Positions 34,021 through 43,178 of a DNA stretch of 64,000 nucleotides are shown here, in pieces. Every line of letters starts with the position of its first letter. Within the stretch, counting starts at the first letter, position 1. Below the pieces are notes generated by a model. It was not told the DNA's origin. It was given only the letters and a program-made list of their open reading frames with translations, and did not search any database. Both the position numbers and the translations under genes were made by a program. Origin of the DNA: Photobacterium angustum (GTDB lineage: Bacteria > Pseudomonadota > Gammaproteobacteria > Enterobacterales > Vibrionaceae); NCBI RefSeq assembly GCF_003026365.1, contig NZ_PYOM01000003.1:186001-250000 (forward strand). Reading direction: 5' to 3'.

Positions 34021-35759
34021 AATTAGTTCAATTTTCGTTTAAATGCTCACGCCAAGTGCCGTTTTACGCGCAATTATGTAATGATTATTTAGCCAATGAA
34101 CCTTATGAAATTACCATTGGTTTTGTCAAAAATCGTTACCTAATTGAAGCGGTTGGTGAACAAGCACAACTTGAAGCATTAGCTGAAAAAATTGCCCATG
34201 ATTTCCTGCTTTCCATTTGGTTAGTTGAATCTAAAGTGGAAGAAATCACCCATCGTGAAGGCAGTGTTGTACCTCTGGTTAATACTCAACACCACTTACC
34301 TTTTTGCCAACATTGCGAACCATTGTTAGGCGATAACCAATCGCCACGATTTGGTGAGCTAGCATTACCTTGTGTATGTTGTCATGGTGAGCAGCGTTTA
34401 CATCAAGCAATTAGCACCAACCAAGTAAAAGTTTGGGCTAATGATATTCTTACCACTGGCAATGTGTTATTTACCTTAACCACAGAGCAAGGTAAGCATC
34501 AGGTATTCCAACTCAGTACAACACCGGTTTTAACCTCATCGCAAGAACGCCCACAAATTCTGATCTGTAATCCTAATAATGTACCTTTGCATTTCTTTAC
34601 TCCATCAGAGCACGTACTCGCGTTATCAAGCCTTGAGAAACCGCGCGTGACTGTACAACCCAGAGCACAGCATCGACAACTACAAGCCCCCTTGTATGAT
34701 TTGTGTTTTAGCTATAATCGCGTACTCACAGTACTTACTGAAATTTTACGTCAACAAGGTGTTGATTTCGTATTTATTGATACCAACCATTGGCAACCTT
34801 TAATTACATGGATTGAAAAAGGTTGGAGCCAAGTCGATAGTGATCCTGAACTTGATCTTCCTGTGTCAATCAAAGCACTTGAACCCTTACACGATCAAGC
34901 CTGTATCAATGGCTTAAATGCCTATTGGCATAAACGTCGTATTCATTTCGATTATAAGTCGAATCATCCAAACGATGTCCCCTCTCATGCGCTGCCTATT
35001 TGTGCGCTGCATGGCGGTAATATTGAATCAGGAAATGGACGAAATACCGCGGTTATTTATTTTGGTCGATACGCTGCAGGTGAAATTGTTTGCCAAGATA
35101 AATTTACCCGTACAGATAGCTTTTTGGTTTTACCTAGCTTGCCACAAACAGGTCATGAAATTATTCGCCTAATGGCAACAGGAGAACAAGCAGCGATTCT
35201 TGCCAAGTTTAAAGAATCGCTACCTTATAGCTATCAAGCACTAAGTCAAATTAACCTTGCTGATAGTCATAATCAGCTATCAGGTTTATTTGCTGTTGCA
35301 GCCACCATTCTTGGCTTATCAACATCTAGTACTAATAGCATCCAATACTTAAACGATGCACTGATCGCTAAAGCATTACAGAACAGTGGTCAAAAAGGTC
35401 ATCGTGTTGATTACTCATTAGATATGGTGGATGGAAAGCGCACGATTGAATGGGCAAAAACACTTGGCAGCCTAATGAGCTTTTGTTTAGTTGTTGATGA
35501 ATCAGAGCTTGATAAACTTGCTTTTGGTATTATGGATTCACTGGCTGACTATATTGCTAATTGGCTCGAGCGTATAGATGAAACTACAGGTTTAAATGCT
35601 GTTGTTTTAGCTGGCAGTGATTTTGCCAATGAAGTGTTGACTGAACGTCTATCACTCCGTGTGGGTAAAAACTTTACCATTACGGTTAACCGTCAATTAG
35701 AACTCGACGGTAGTAACCTAAGTGCTGGCGCGTTATATTTAAAAATGCGTCGTCGTTAA
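34017..35759 (+). CDS. Divergent HypF-like hydrogenase maturation protein
   Basis: 580 residues versus ~750 for HypF. The first ~85 residues sit where HypF has its acylphosphatase domain, but GxVQGVGFR is absent. FCQHC...CVCC at ~97-120 is a two-CxxC zinc finger as in HypF. The region after ~370 can be aligned by eye with the Kae1-like C-terminal domain: LSGLFAVAATILGL corresponds to HypF GRLFDAVAALLG, and LAGSDFANEVLTERLSL to SGGVFxNRLLxERL. The HHxAH metal motif, GGD and SGG glycines are missing. No canonical hypF exists in the window. It overlaps hyaD by 4 bp, so it belongs to the hya operon and probably assists hydrogenase assembly. Catalysis of cyanide-ligand synthesis is doubtful. Confidence 0.6.
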   Translation: MKLVQFSFKCSRQVPFYAQLCNDYLANEPYEITIGFVKNRYLIEAVGEQAQLEALAEKIAHDFLLSIWLVESKVEEITHREGSVVPLVNTQHHLPFCQHCEPLLGDNQSPRFGELALPCVCCHGEQRLHQAISTNQVKVWANDILTTGNVLFTLTTEQGKHQVFQLSTTPVLTSSQERPQILICNPNNVPLHFFTPSEHVLALSSLEKPRVTVQPRAQHRQLQAPLYDLCFSYNRVLTVLTEILRQQGVDFVFIDTNHWQPLITWIEKGWSQVDSDPELDLPVSIKALEPLHDQACINGLNAYWHKRRIHFDYKSNHPNDVPSHALPICALHGGNIESGNGRNTAVIYFGRYAAGEIVCQDKFTRTDSFLVLPSLPQTGHEIIRLMATGEQAAILAKFKESLPYSYQALSQINLADSHNQLSGLFAVAATILGLSTSSTNSIQYLNDALIAKALQNSGQKGHRVDYSLDMVDGKRTIEWAKTLGSLMSFCLVVDESELDKLAFGIMDSLADYIANWLERIDETTGLNAVVLAGSDFANEVLTERLSLRVGKNFTITVNRQLELDGSNLSAGALYLKMRRR

Positions 35760-35769
35760 TTAAATAAAA

Positions 35770-35805
35770 AATAATAAAGCTCTACTGTTATAGAGCTTTA
35801 TTATT
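35770..35805. terminator. Bidirectional terminator ending the hya operon
   Basis: Perfect 15-bp stem AATAATAAAGCTCTA / TAGAGCTTTATTATT with a 6-base loop. It also serves the convergent small secreted-protein gene. Confidence 0.85.
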
Positions 35806-35859
35806 AAGTTTACGTTCTAATATTTATATTCAATGGTTATTTTAAATTATGATGAACAT

Positions 35860-36579
35860 CTATAGATGATGCATTAAGGCTTTACATGCTTTATCGCCAC
35901 TACTTAACATCAATAAGTTTTTAAATTGGCAGACTTCAAACCAATTCGTTCCATGTTGATCTAATACCTCTGCTTCAAAAACATCTAAAGTAATATTATT
36001 ACTACGGCTATATTGGTATAACTCAACTTTTTCACCGCCCCATACACCTTCCCATCCATCCATTGCACCTATAGATTTAAAATTTAATTGTTTTTCCTTT
36101 TTAAACCCCCAACCAACTGTTTTATCAATATTTGTTAAGACAGCCTCATCGTTAAAGCCAATGGCACTAAAATGCAGTGGGCCAACATCAACTTTTGATT
36201 TATCTTTAAACTGGCTTACTATATAAGCTGAATCTTTTTTATTTTTCGCTTGAATTAAACAGTTATGATAACTATATATGGATTTAACTTTTATCGGTTT
36301 ATTATTAATAATAAGATCAGTGTTGTTCATATTTAAACAAGTTTCTTTGTTCTCTTGAGTAAAAAATGTAATCATATTAAAATCGGCATCATAGGCTGCA
36401 ACACTATTTCCCATATTACTAATCACCATCGGAAATAAACCAACTTTATTGCTTTTCCACACTTCTGAGTTAAATGATGCTGCATTTCCCTTAGTTGTTA
36501 AAAGAGTAAGCACCATCACTATAATTATATTTCGCAATATTAATCCACTGTCAAAACGCAATTGATTGTTATACTTCAT
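35860..36579 (-). CDS. Secreted protein of unknown function
   Basis: 239 residues from the preferred ATG at 36579 (GGGATGG just upstream). A hydrophobic N-terminal segment IIIVMVLTLLTTKGNA-ASF looks like a cleaved Sec signal. The mature part has four cysteines (TCLNMN, NCLIQ, VCQFK, ACKAL) that could form disulfides, and a WGGEKVELYQYS strand-rich middle. No family recognised. Its start overlaps the transaminase stop by 11 bp, so it is translationally coupled to that gene. AT-rich. Confidence 0.6.
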   Translation of the reverse strand: MKYNNQLRFDSGLILRNIIIVMVLTLLTTKGNAASFNSEVWKSNKVGLFPMVISNMGNSVAAYDADFNMITFFTQENKETCLNMNNTDLIINNKPIKVKSIYSYHNCLIQAKNKKDSAYIVSQFKDKSKVDVGPLHFSAIGFNDEAVLTNIDKTVGWGFKKEKQLNFKSIGAMDGWEGVWGGEKVELYQYSRSNNITLDVFEAEVLDQHGTNWFEVCQFKNLLMLSSGDKACKALMHHL

Positions 36580-37420
36580 ATCCATCCCATTTCTTACTTT
36601 GATAGTGTAACCAAAACTCACGCCATACCTCACCAGGTTGCCCAGAACCAATACAGTGATCATCAATCTTTATTACAGGTTTAATTTCTTCAATAGAATT
36701 AGAGACCCATACTTCATCAGCTTTTTCCAATGTGTTTGGATCAGGGGCTATTTCATAGACTTGATAATGCAATTTTTTAGCTATTTGCAGAATAATATGC
36801 CGTGTAATTCCTGGTAAAATATTATCAATCGGAGGAGTATAAATAACCTTATCTTTCACCATAAACAAATTACTGCTAGCAGCTTCAACTACGCATCCAT
36901 TACGAATAAATAACGCTTCATCCTGTGGTCTCCCCTCTAAATAAAGTTGCCGATATGCCATTACATTCGCTAATAAGCTCGTTGCTTTTATATGACAGTT
37001 TTGCCATCGCTTATCAGTTTGTAATATTGCAGAACAACCTGGATATGAAAGATCGACAGGAGACTTAAATGGAGTTGCAAAGATCAAAATTGACGGCATA
37101 CCCTTAATAGGAAAACGATGATTTCTCGATTCTTCAACTCCTCGTGTTACTTGGATATAAATCATCTGAGTTGCTTCAGCTTCAACGATTATATTAGTTA
37201 TCAGCACTCGCCAATCGAGTAAACTATATGGTGATTCAATACCAACAGCGCTTAAACCATTCAATAAACGCTGAAGATGAAGCTCGCCTTCTAGCATCTT
37301 TCCGCCATATACGGGTATAACCTCATAAATACTATCACCAAATAAAAAACCACGATCAAACGGTGATATCGCAACCTCATCTAAGGGCATGTATTTACCA
37401 TTAAAAAACGCTAAGCTCAT
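36569..37420 (-). CDS. D-amino-acid transaminase / class IV aminotransferase
   Basis: 283 residues from ATG 37420 (GGA 6 bases upstream); an earlier in-frame ATG exists at 37468. PLP fold type IV: ISPFDRGFLFGDSIYEVIPVYGG at the N-terminus, the Schiff-base lysine in CHIKATSLLANVMA at ~143, EAASSNLFMV with the phosphate-binding region, and LPGITRHIIL. Length and sequence fit D-alanine aminotransferase (pyruvate + D-Glu <-> D-Ala + 2-oxoglutarate); branched-chain or ADC lyase activity is less likely. Divergently placed to a LysR gene 99 bp away, its probable regulator. Confidence 0.8.
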   Translation of the reverse strand: MSLAFFNGKYMPLDEVAISPFDRGFLFGDSIYEVIPVYGGKMLEGELHLQRLLNGLSAVGIESPYSLLDWRVLITNIIVEAEATQMIYIQVTRGVEESRNHRFPIKGMPSILIFATPFKSPVDLSYPGCSAILQTDKRWQNCHIKATSLLANVMAYRQLYLEGRPQDEALFIRNGCVVEAASSNLFMVKDKVIYTPPIDNILPGITRHIILQIAKKLHYQVYEIAPDPNTLEKADEVWVSNSIEEIKPVIKIDDHCIGSGQPGEVWREFWLHYQSKKWDGYEV

Positions 37421-37519
37421 ATTATTCCGTTTAGTTATCACTAAATTCATCCAACTACCTAATAACATCAGGTTATGCGATACTTATGCTATAACAAAAC
37501 GACTTATGGTTACCCAGAC

Positions 37520-38512
37520 ATGACAAATAGTTATACTAGACATCGTTATCAACAACTACCATCACAGCAATCCATACGTATTTTTGAGTCTGCGGCACGC
37601 CATTTGAACTTTACACTGGCGGCAGAAGAACTTTCGATTACACAAAGTGGTGTTAGCAAACAAATTAAAGGTTTAGAACGATTCTTAAATACATCTCTCT
37701 TTATAAGAAAAGGACAAAAGATAGATTTAACAGACACTGGACGTTTATTTTATACAGGCTGCATAGAAGCATTAGACTGCCTACAACAAACTATTGACAC
37801 AATTCAAGGCCAAGCAGGTCAATTACGCTTACAAGCCCCACCAACCTTTGCGAGTCGCTGGTTAATTCCACGTATGGAACTACTTCACAAAAACCTACCT
37901 GAACTATCGCTGCATATCGAAACGACGTGGTTACGGACTATCCAAGACTATATTCAAACAGAGCCTAACCAACTGGTCATTCATGCTTGTATTAATTACC
38001 CATTTAATAATTTGCGAGCTGAATTACTACGAGAAGAATCACTATTTGTAGTCGTTTCGCCTGATTATCTTGCCCGCAATGGTCAGATAAAGTCAGCACA
38101 AGATCTTGTTAATCATACTTTACTGCATACTCGATTAGATGGTCACATTCATTGGGAAGCTTGGGCTAATGCTATGCAGCTCCATGATTTAGATACAACA
38201 GCAGGTTATGAATTTGAAACATTGGATATGGCATTGTCTGCTGCAGAAAATGGTTTAGGCGTCTTAGTATGTGACTTTTTATTTGCTTTTGAAGCACTAA
38301 CTAATGGTCGTCTCGTCATCCCATTTCGCATGCCAATAGTCACGGGACTACGATATGTGCTTCTCAGTCAACCCAATAGGCACTATCAGCCATTACAGCA
38401 GAGTTATCTTAACTGGCTATATCAACAAATTAAGCAAGATAATCAAGAGATGGAACAATATCTTATCAATCTCAGCTTCGACACTTCAGAACGCAGAAAA
38501 GGGATTTTATAG
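37520..38512 (+). CDS. LysR-family regulator, copy 2 (GcvA-like)
   Basis: 330 residues from ATG 37520. An in-frame ATG at 37475 is possible, but homology with copy 1 starts at 37517. Winged HTH at ~15-75, then the LysR co-inducer domain. Divergent orientation next to the D-amino-acid transaminase is the classic LysR layout, so this is probably the original and 28045-29037 the duplicate. GcvA-type regulators respond to small metabolites such as amino acids; the ligand here is unknown. Confidence 0.87.
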   Translation: MTNSYTRHRYQQLPSQQSIRIFESAARHLNFTLAAEELSITQSGVSKQIKGLERFLNTSLFIRKGQKIDLTDTGRLFYTGCIEALDCLQQTIDTIQGQAGQLRLQAPPTFASRWLIPRMELLHKNLPELSLHIETTWLRTIQDYIQTEPNQLVIHACINYPFNNLRAELLREESLFVVVSPDYLARNGQIKSAQDLVNHTLLHTRLDGHIHWEAWANAMQLHDLDTTAGYEFETLDMALSAAENGLGVLVCDFLFAFEALTNGRLVIPFRMPIVTGLRYVLLSQPNRHYQPLQQSYLNWLYQQIKQDNQEMEQYLINLSFDTSERRKGIL

Positions 38513-38676
38513 ACACAATGTTTGCCAAAGCAGCAAGTTAGCTTTATCTAAAATTAGCATGACGCAAGATAAGAAAGTAAAAACATATTTATAATCCGTC
38601 ATTCTTAAATAATGAGAATAGCAAAGATCGTCATTTTTTTGACATTGATTATGCTTTGATTACAACCATGCAACAA

Positions 38677-38729
38677 ATGTAACAGATGTAACAGATGTAA
38701 CAGATGTAACAGATGTAACAGATGTAACA
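38677..38729 (+). repeat. 9-bp tandem repeat, about six units
   Basis: ATGTAACAG repeated nearly six times without error. The equivalent position after LysR copy 1 (~29220-29235) has only a single imperfect unit, so the array expanded in this copy after the duplication. Confidence 0.95.
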
Positions 38730-38812
38730 TAATATTCTAGACATATAGGCACTAAGGTCTCAATCTGATTATCGTGTTATTCAAATTATCTTCAGGATGT
38801 TCTAGATTAACT

Positions 38813-38900
38813 ACATACCTAGCCGGTAATTAGGCCCCTTGCCTAAAAATAATCTGAAATTATTGATTATTAAGCCTCATTTGATAATGAGGCTTTTTTT
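38813..38900 (+). ncRNA. Candidate small RNA element with terminator, copy 2
   Basis: The block beginning CATACCTAGCCGGTAATTAGG and ending in the perfect terminator AAGCCTCAT-TTGATA-ATGAGGCTT plus TTTTTTT (38872-38900) is shared with 29311-29398. The CCTA..TAGG and CTTGCCTA parts may pair. It could be an independent sRNA or the 3' end of the lysR transcript. Confidence 0.38.
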
Positions 38901-39419
38901 ATTTCCCTTTAAACTACAAGGTTTTAGCATTTTTACATCATATTAAAATGATGATTAACAGTAATATCGGCTATTAAATAGTAGCGCTTTAAAGTTAACT
39001 AGTGACGAAAACCCATACATAATACCGTCAAAAAAACATCACTTAAGTAAATGATGTGTTATTTCATCGTTTTTATTTTGAGGATATTGGATAACATTGA
39101 GACTGTTGTAGTGGTTTGCTTGTTCAAATACGTAAGAAATTGCTCACTACCACTATCGCTTCATCTCACATAAATTAGATAAAATTGTTCTTCACTTAAT
39201 CCTACTTCAGCTAAATAACCGAACTGTTCAAAAACTGTATAAAAAGCTAGACACCACAAAAGCGTTTCCCTGTAAAGTCCAAGCTTGTTAATCTCCCTTT
39301 TAGTAATCACCTCAGTTTTAAAAGATACCCAACAATAAACCCATACGCTAAATCTCAAATACAGAGAACGGGTAGCGATAGCAACATCAGAGACACAGTT
39401 GTCTTTCGTCGATTGAATC

Positions 39420-39884
39420 TTATTCCGCTGCAAACTCGTAACACATAAACAAGCTATGAGGATCCGGTAAATAATCAGCAAATGGTTCACAATATTCAAA
39501 ACCAAACCTTTCATATAAACGACAGGCTGACTCAAAAAAATTATGTGAGCCAGTCTCTAAGCTAATAGTCTTAAACCCCATGTTACTGGCTTCAATTAAA
39601 ACATGTTCTAAGAGTCTCGCTCCCACTCCTTGGTTTCTCGCATCAATCTTCGTCCGCATTGATTTCAGCTCGGCACTTTCAGCATTTAGACGTTTAATTG
39701 CAACACAACCAAGCAACATATCTTGCTTCCAACAGGTATAAAACGTCACATCCTCAGACTGAAGTGCATCTAAATCTAACGCATGAACACTATCAGCAGG
39801 CGATGTGGCATACATATCTTCTAGATGTTCCATCAATAACTGAATAACTTGTGGATGTGTTAAGTCACCAATTTTAATATCCAT
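39420..39884 (-). CDS. GNAT-family N-acetyltransferase
   Basis: 154 residues, single GNAT domain. Acetyl-CoA-binding motif A is MRTKIDARNQGVGARLLEHV at ~80-99 (R/Q-x-x-G-x-G/A type), and motif B is FFESACRLYERFGFEYCEPF near ~115-135. The closest types are small-molecule/PaiA-like acetyltransferases; the substrate cannot be inferred. ATG 39884 follows AAAAGGAATT. It lies alone between AT-rich spacers. Confidence 0.8.
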   Translation of the reverse strand: MDIKIGDLTHPQVIQLLMEHLEDMYATSPADSVHALDLDALQSEDVTFYTCWKQDMLLGCVAIKRLNAESAELKSMRTKIDARNQGVGARLLEHVLIEASNMGFKTISLETGSHNFFESACRLYERFGFEYCEPFADYLPDPHSLFMCYEFAAE

Positions 39885-40264
39885 TTAAAATTCCTTTTAC
39901 CCTAGCCTGAATTGCCAACTACATTCTTTGGAAACACGACTTATAACATCATCATATAGGGTAACCATGACTTACCCATTGTTTATAAAATGTCACCATA
40001 ACGAGTTTTAAAATACTTTCTCAATTTCTCACTCGATTTATTTACTAAGAATTTAAACACTCTCTAAATTTGCGACTACGTTCAACAAAGTATGTTTCAA
40101 AAGTGAAACAAGCAACATTCCAAATAAATTGAATTAGAGATAAAAGTTTCAACATTTTTTCACCTTTCAGCGTTTATAACTTACAGCGAGTAACGACGTG
40201 GAGAAAGAAGGAAATCATCCCGCCTATTTGCATCGGTTTGGTTTGTAACCCTGCGAAATAAACA
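39885..40264. other. Spacer upstream of the chimeric ORF
   Basis: About 380 bp non-coding. It should hold the promoter of the acetyltransferase (leftward) and of the former eptA-type operon (rightward). AGAAGGAAAT near 40207 is purine-rich but too far from ATG 40265 to be its ribosome site. Confidence 0.4.
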
Positions 40265-40606
40265 ATGAATATGATTAAACAAAAACTTGTTGGTGGCATG
40301 TCTTATGCCACCTTTACTTTCCTACTCGCGCTGTATTTTACAGCCATAGTTAACCTACCTGTATATAAAGCACTGATTGTTGCTTGCACCGAGAAAGGTT
40401 CAGTCGTGATTAGTGTTACCCCATCACGTATATCGATTATTGATACTGGAATCGGATTAGAGAAAAAGCCAAGAGGTGTGGAAGGATATGGCTTAGGCTT
40501 ACTCATATCCCGTGATATATGCCATAAATATGGTTATGAATTCGAGATTCTGAACAACCCACACAGTGGTTGTCGTGCGCAAATAAGCATTCAGCCTACT
40601 CAATAG
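40265..40606 (+). pseudogene. Chimeric remnant: EptA-like N-terminus fused to histidine-kinase C-terminus
   Basis: 113 residues in two unlike halves. Residues ~10-42 (MSYATFTFLLALYF.. NLPVYKAL) are the first TM of an EptA-type lipid A phosphoethanolamine transferase. Residues ~46-110 are the C-terminal part of a sensor kinase ATPase domain: G1 box IDTGIGL, G2 box EGYGLGLLISRDICHKYG, and CRAQISI at the end. The kinase N box and dimerisation domain, and the transferase domain, are missing. In related Vibrio, eptA, dgkA, a response regulator and a kinase form one operon, so an in-frame internal deletion would create exactly this product. Unlikely to be functional. Confidence 0.65.
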
Positions 40607-40627
40607 TTTCACAGTATTAACAATAAA

Positions 40628-40661
40628 AAAGGCAGCCACTATATTCGGCAGTGCTGCCTTT
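40628..40661. terminator. Bidirectional terminator between the chimeric ORF and hypA
   Basis: AAAGGCAGC-CACT / AGTG-CTGCCTTT hairpin with one bulge, flanked by A and T runs. It ends the hyp operon on the minus strand. Confidence 0.8.
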
Positions 40662-40684
40662 ATCTTATTCATAGGATTGTTGCT

Positions 40685-41026
40685 TTATTCCAACTCAAGT
40701 TGCATCAGTAACAAATCTTCGCCATCAATAACCTGTGTACGATTACTCTGGCAATGTCCGCAGATAATACTGCGCTCGTTATGAGTAGTTTCTTGCCCAC
40801 ACTCGAAACATGATAATACTAATGGTTGGATCTGCATTTCAAATATAGCGTCATGACAAACCCCTTCTAACTTAAAGGTTTGAAAGGCTGTTTCTAATAA
40901 CGCTGGTTCAACACCGCTTAAAATACCGACTTTTATTGCAACACGAGTCACTTTGGTCGCGTCATTATCTTCGGCATGTTGTTCGCATTGTTCAATTAAA
41001 GCGCCAACAATGGAATATTCATGCAT
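40685..41026 (-). CDS. hypA: Hydrogenase nickel incorporation protein HypA
   Basis: 113 residues from ATG 41026. The start gives MHEYSIV, and His2 is the family's nickel ligand, so this start is preferred over the TTG two codons upstream. Zinc site: CFECGQE...CGHC (two CxxC) at ~72-92. It delivers Ni to the hydrogenase large subunit with HypB. It overlaps the hypE stop (TAATG). Last gene of hypBCDEA. Confidence 0.92.
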   Translation of the reverse strand: MHEYSIVGALIEQCEQHAEDNDATKVTRVAIKVGILSGVEPALLETAFQTFKLEGVCHDAIFEMQIQPLVLSCFECGQETTHNERSIICGHCQSNRTQVIDGEDLLLMQLELE

Positions 41027-42057
41027 TAACAAATCCTCGGAAGTAACTCACCTTGTGGTAAATCAAGGTAACGACGACTGCCCCATCCGCTAGTTAAAAT
41101 TACTCGACCTGCATAATCGTCACTGACTTCACCAATAATGGCAGCATCACCACACGCAGCAAATGCGCTTAATACTTCTAATGCTTTTTCAGCTTGTTCT
41201 TGTGGTAGTGCGATAATAAATGTTCCTTCGTTTGCAAGATCAAACGGTTCAAAACCGTATAACTCACAAAGGCCACGTACCTCTTCACTAACAGGTACGT
41301 CATCTTCAACCACATTGATACCAATGTCAGATGCTTGCGCCCATTCGTTAAGTACTGCAGATAAACCACCACGAGTGGCATCACGCATTGCATGAATATC
41401 AAGATCAGCAGCAATTAACGCCTCAACTGCAGGCCACAAAGTATTGCAATCACTGATAAGTTCAGATTCTAGCGTTAGCCCTTCACGTGCCATTAAAATA
41501 GCAGCGCCATGACGACCGATATCACGAGAAACAATGATTACATCGCCTTGTTTTAGGTTACGTACTGAAATACCAGATTTGATAATAGTGCCAACACCTG
41601 TGGTATTGATGAACAAACCATCCGCACAGCCTTTCGGCACAACTTTAGTATCACCACACACGATCTTAGCACCAGAAATGCTAAGCTCATTTGCCATGCT
41701 ATCAACAATGGTTTTTAGATTTGCAACATCAAAGCCTTCTTCGATGATCACACTGCAACTCAAATACTGAGGTTTTGCGCCCATCATCGCAAGATCGTTC
41801 ACCGTACCTGCAATGGCTAATTTACCGATATTGCCACCAGCAAAAAATAATGGTGAAACCGTAAAGGAATCGGTAGTAAAAGCCGTTTTACCATCCAGTG
41901 TTAAAACCGCAGCATCTTCTTCATTACGCAAGATGTCGTTATCAAAGGCTTTAAAGAATAACCCTTTGATCAGCTTATTCATTTCCTGACCACCGCCACC
42001 GTGACTTAATTGAATCGACTTGGTCGTAGACAGGGTTGTTAAATCAATATCAGTCAT
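41026..42057 (-). CDS. hypE: Hydrogenase maturation protein HypE
   Basis: 343 residues, PurM/AIR-synthetase fold. It dehydrates the thiocarboxamide on its C-terminal cysteine to thiocyanate, the CN donor for the Fe site. [10 protein letters not shown] at ~18-27 is the ATP loop, with [22 protein letters not shown] following. The C-terminus is PRIC with the essential terminal Cys. HypE needs a carbamoyl donor, normally HypF, making the missing canonical hypF notable. 2 bp gap to hypD. Confidence 0.94.
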   Translation of the reverse strand: MTDIDLTTLSTTKSIQLSHGGGGQEMNKLIKGLFFKAFDNDILRNEEDAAVLTLDGKTAFTTDSFTVSPLFFAGGNIGKLAIAGTVNDLAMMGAKPQYLSCSVIIEEGFDVANLKTIVDSMANELSISGAKIVCGDTKVVPKGCADGLFINTTGVGTIIKSGISVRNLKQGDVIIVSRDIGRHGAAILMAREGLTLESELISDCNTLWPAVEALIAADLDIHAMRDATRGGLSAVLNEWAQASDIGINVVEDDVPVSEEVRGLCELYGFEPFDLANEGTFIIALPQEQAEKALEVLSAFAACGDAAIIGEVSDDYAGRVILTSGWGSRRYLDLPQGELLPRIC

Positions 42058-42059
42058 TA

Positions 42060-43178
42060 TTAAACGCCTCGGTAACGGAAATAAGCATTACAAGCACCTT
42101 CAGAACTCACCATACAACTACCTAATGGTGTTTGCGGTGTACAACCACGTCCAAACACTTTGCAATCTTGAGGTTTAGCTAAGCCACGAAGAATATCACC
42201 ACATTGACACGCTTTATGATCATCAATCGGCGTCATGGGTAAGCAATCCGCAAAACGTATTTCAGCATCACGGTGTTGGTAGGCAGCATTTAATTTCAAC
42301 GCAGAATTAGCAATAGGCCCTAAACCACGCCAGCGGAAACTATCACGCACATCAAAACAACGTTTAACCGCTTGCTGAGCAACCGTATTACCCTCTTCTG
42401 TTACTGCACGCGTATATTGCACGTCAAGTTCAGGTTCACCAGCGATTTTTTGTTTAGTGATACGTAGAATAGATTCCATCACATCAACAGGCTCAAAACC
42501 TGCAACCACAACGGGTGTATTGTATTTTTCTACCAACGGACGATAAATCTTCGCCCCTTCAATCACACTCACATGTGACGGGCCAATAAACGCATTCACT
42601 TTTACCGCAGGATCAGCCATTACTGCATCAACGGCTGGCGGCACTAATACATGATTAATATGAAAATAAAGGTTATTGATTTGGCGTTGCTCAGCCAGTT
42701 CAACTAAAACTGCGGTCATAGGCGTTGAGGTTTCAAAACCAATAGCAAAGAAAACCACCTCTTTATCTGGGTTTTCTGTCGCAATGGTTAAACAATCAAG
42801 CGGATCATAAATAGGTCGAATATCACAGCCTTTAGCACGATATTGCGCCAAACTACCTTTTGAGCCCGGAACGCGGATCATATCTCCAAGAGTAACCAAA
42901 ATAACGTTGGGTTGGCATGCCAGTGCAGCGGCATGATCAATACGCTCTTTAGGCATAACGCAAACAGGACAACCAGGACCATGAATAAAATCAATATTAT
43001 CTGGCAGTAACTGCTTTAAACCATACTTCATGATGGTATGAGTATGGCCGCCACACACTTCCATCACTTTTAAAGGCTCTGGTAATTGTGGTGCTATCGC
43101 TTTTATTTGCTCGGCTAAACTTAGCACGGTATCAGCATCACGAAAGCCTTGATATAACTGTTTTAAGTCAAAACTCAT
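42060..43178 (-). CDS. hypD: Hydrogenase maturation protein HypD
   Basis: 372 residues. Fe-S scaffold on which the Fe(CN)2CO unit is built with HypC. Conserved motifs: CGGHTHTIMKYG at ~42-53 (active Cys), GPGCPVCVMP at ~70-79, GFETSTPM, and the C-terminal [4Fe-4S] cysteines in ACQCGDILRG...CKVFGRGCTPQTPLGSC. The start overlaps the hypC stop by 4 bp. Confidence 0.95.
   Translation of the reverse strand: MSFDLKQLYQGFRDADTVLSLAEQIKAIAPQLPEPLKVMEVCGGHTHTIMKYGLKQLLPDNIDFIHGPGCPVCVMPKERIDHAAALACQPNVILVTLGDMIRVPGSKGSLAQYRAKGCDIRPIYDPLDCLTIATENPDKEVVFFAIGFETSTPMTAVLVELAEQRQINNLYFHINHVLVPPAVDAVMADPAVKVNAFIGPSHVSVIEGAKIYRPLVEKYNTPVVVAGFEPVDVMESILRITKQKIAGEPELDVQYTRAVTEEGNTVAQQAVKRCFDVRDSFRWRGLGPIANSALKLNAAYQHRDAEIRFADCLPMTPIDDHKACQCGDILRGLAKPQDCKVFGRGCTPQTPLGSCMVSSEGACNAYFRYRGV

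Larger units (their letters stand above)
38513..39419. other. Intergenic region after LysR copy 2
   Basis: About 900 bp. 38513-38920 is homologous to the DNA after LysR copy 1 and holds a tandem repeat and an sRNA-like element (separate entries). 38921-39419 is AT-rich with no convincing gene. A minus-strand open frame (39161-39535) mostly overlaps the acetyltransferase and has no ribosome site. Confidence 0.55.

Noticed and set aside
38677..38729. ATGTAACAG repeat considered as an iteron array of a replication origin
   Set aside because: No replication gene, DnaA boxes or plasmid features nearby, and the paralogous region lacks it. Microsatellite expansion is simpler.
39161..39535. 124-codon minus-strand ORF after LysR copy 2
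   Set aside because: It overlaps a third of the acetyltransferase gene in another frame, has no ribosome site and no recognisable sequence.
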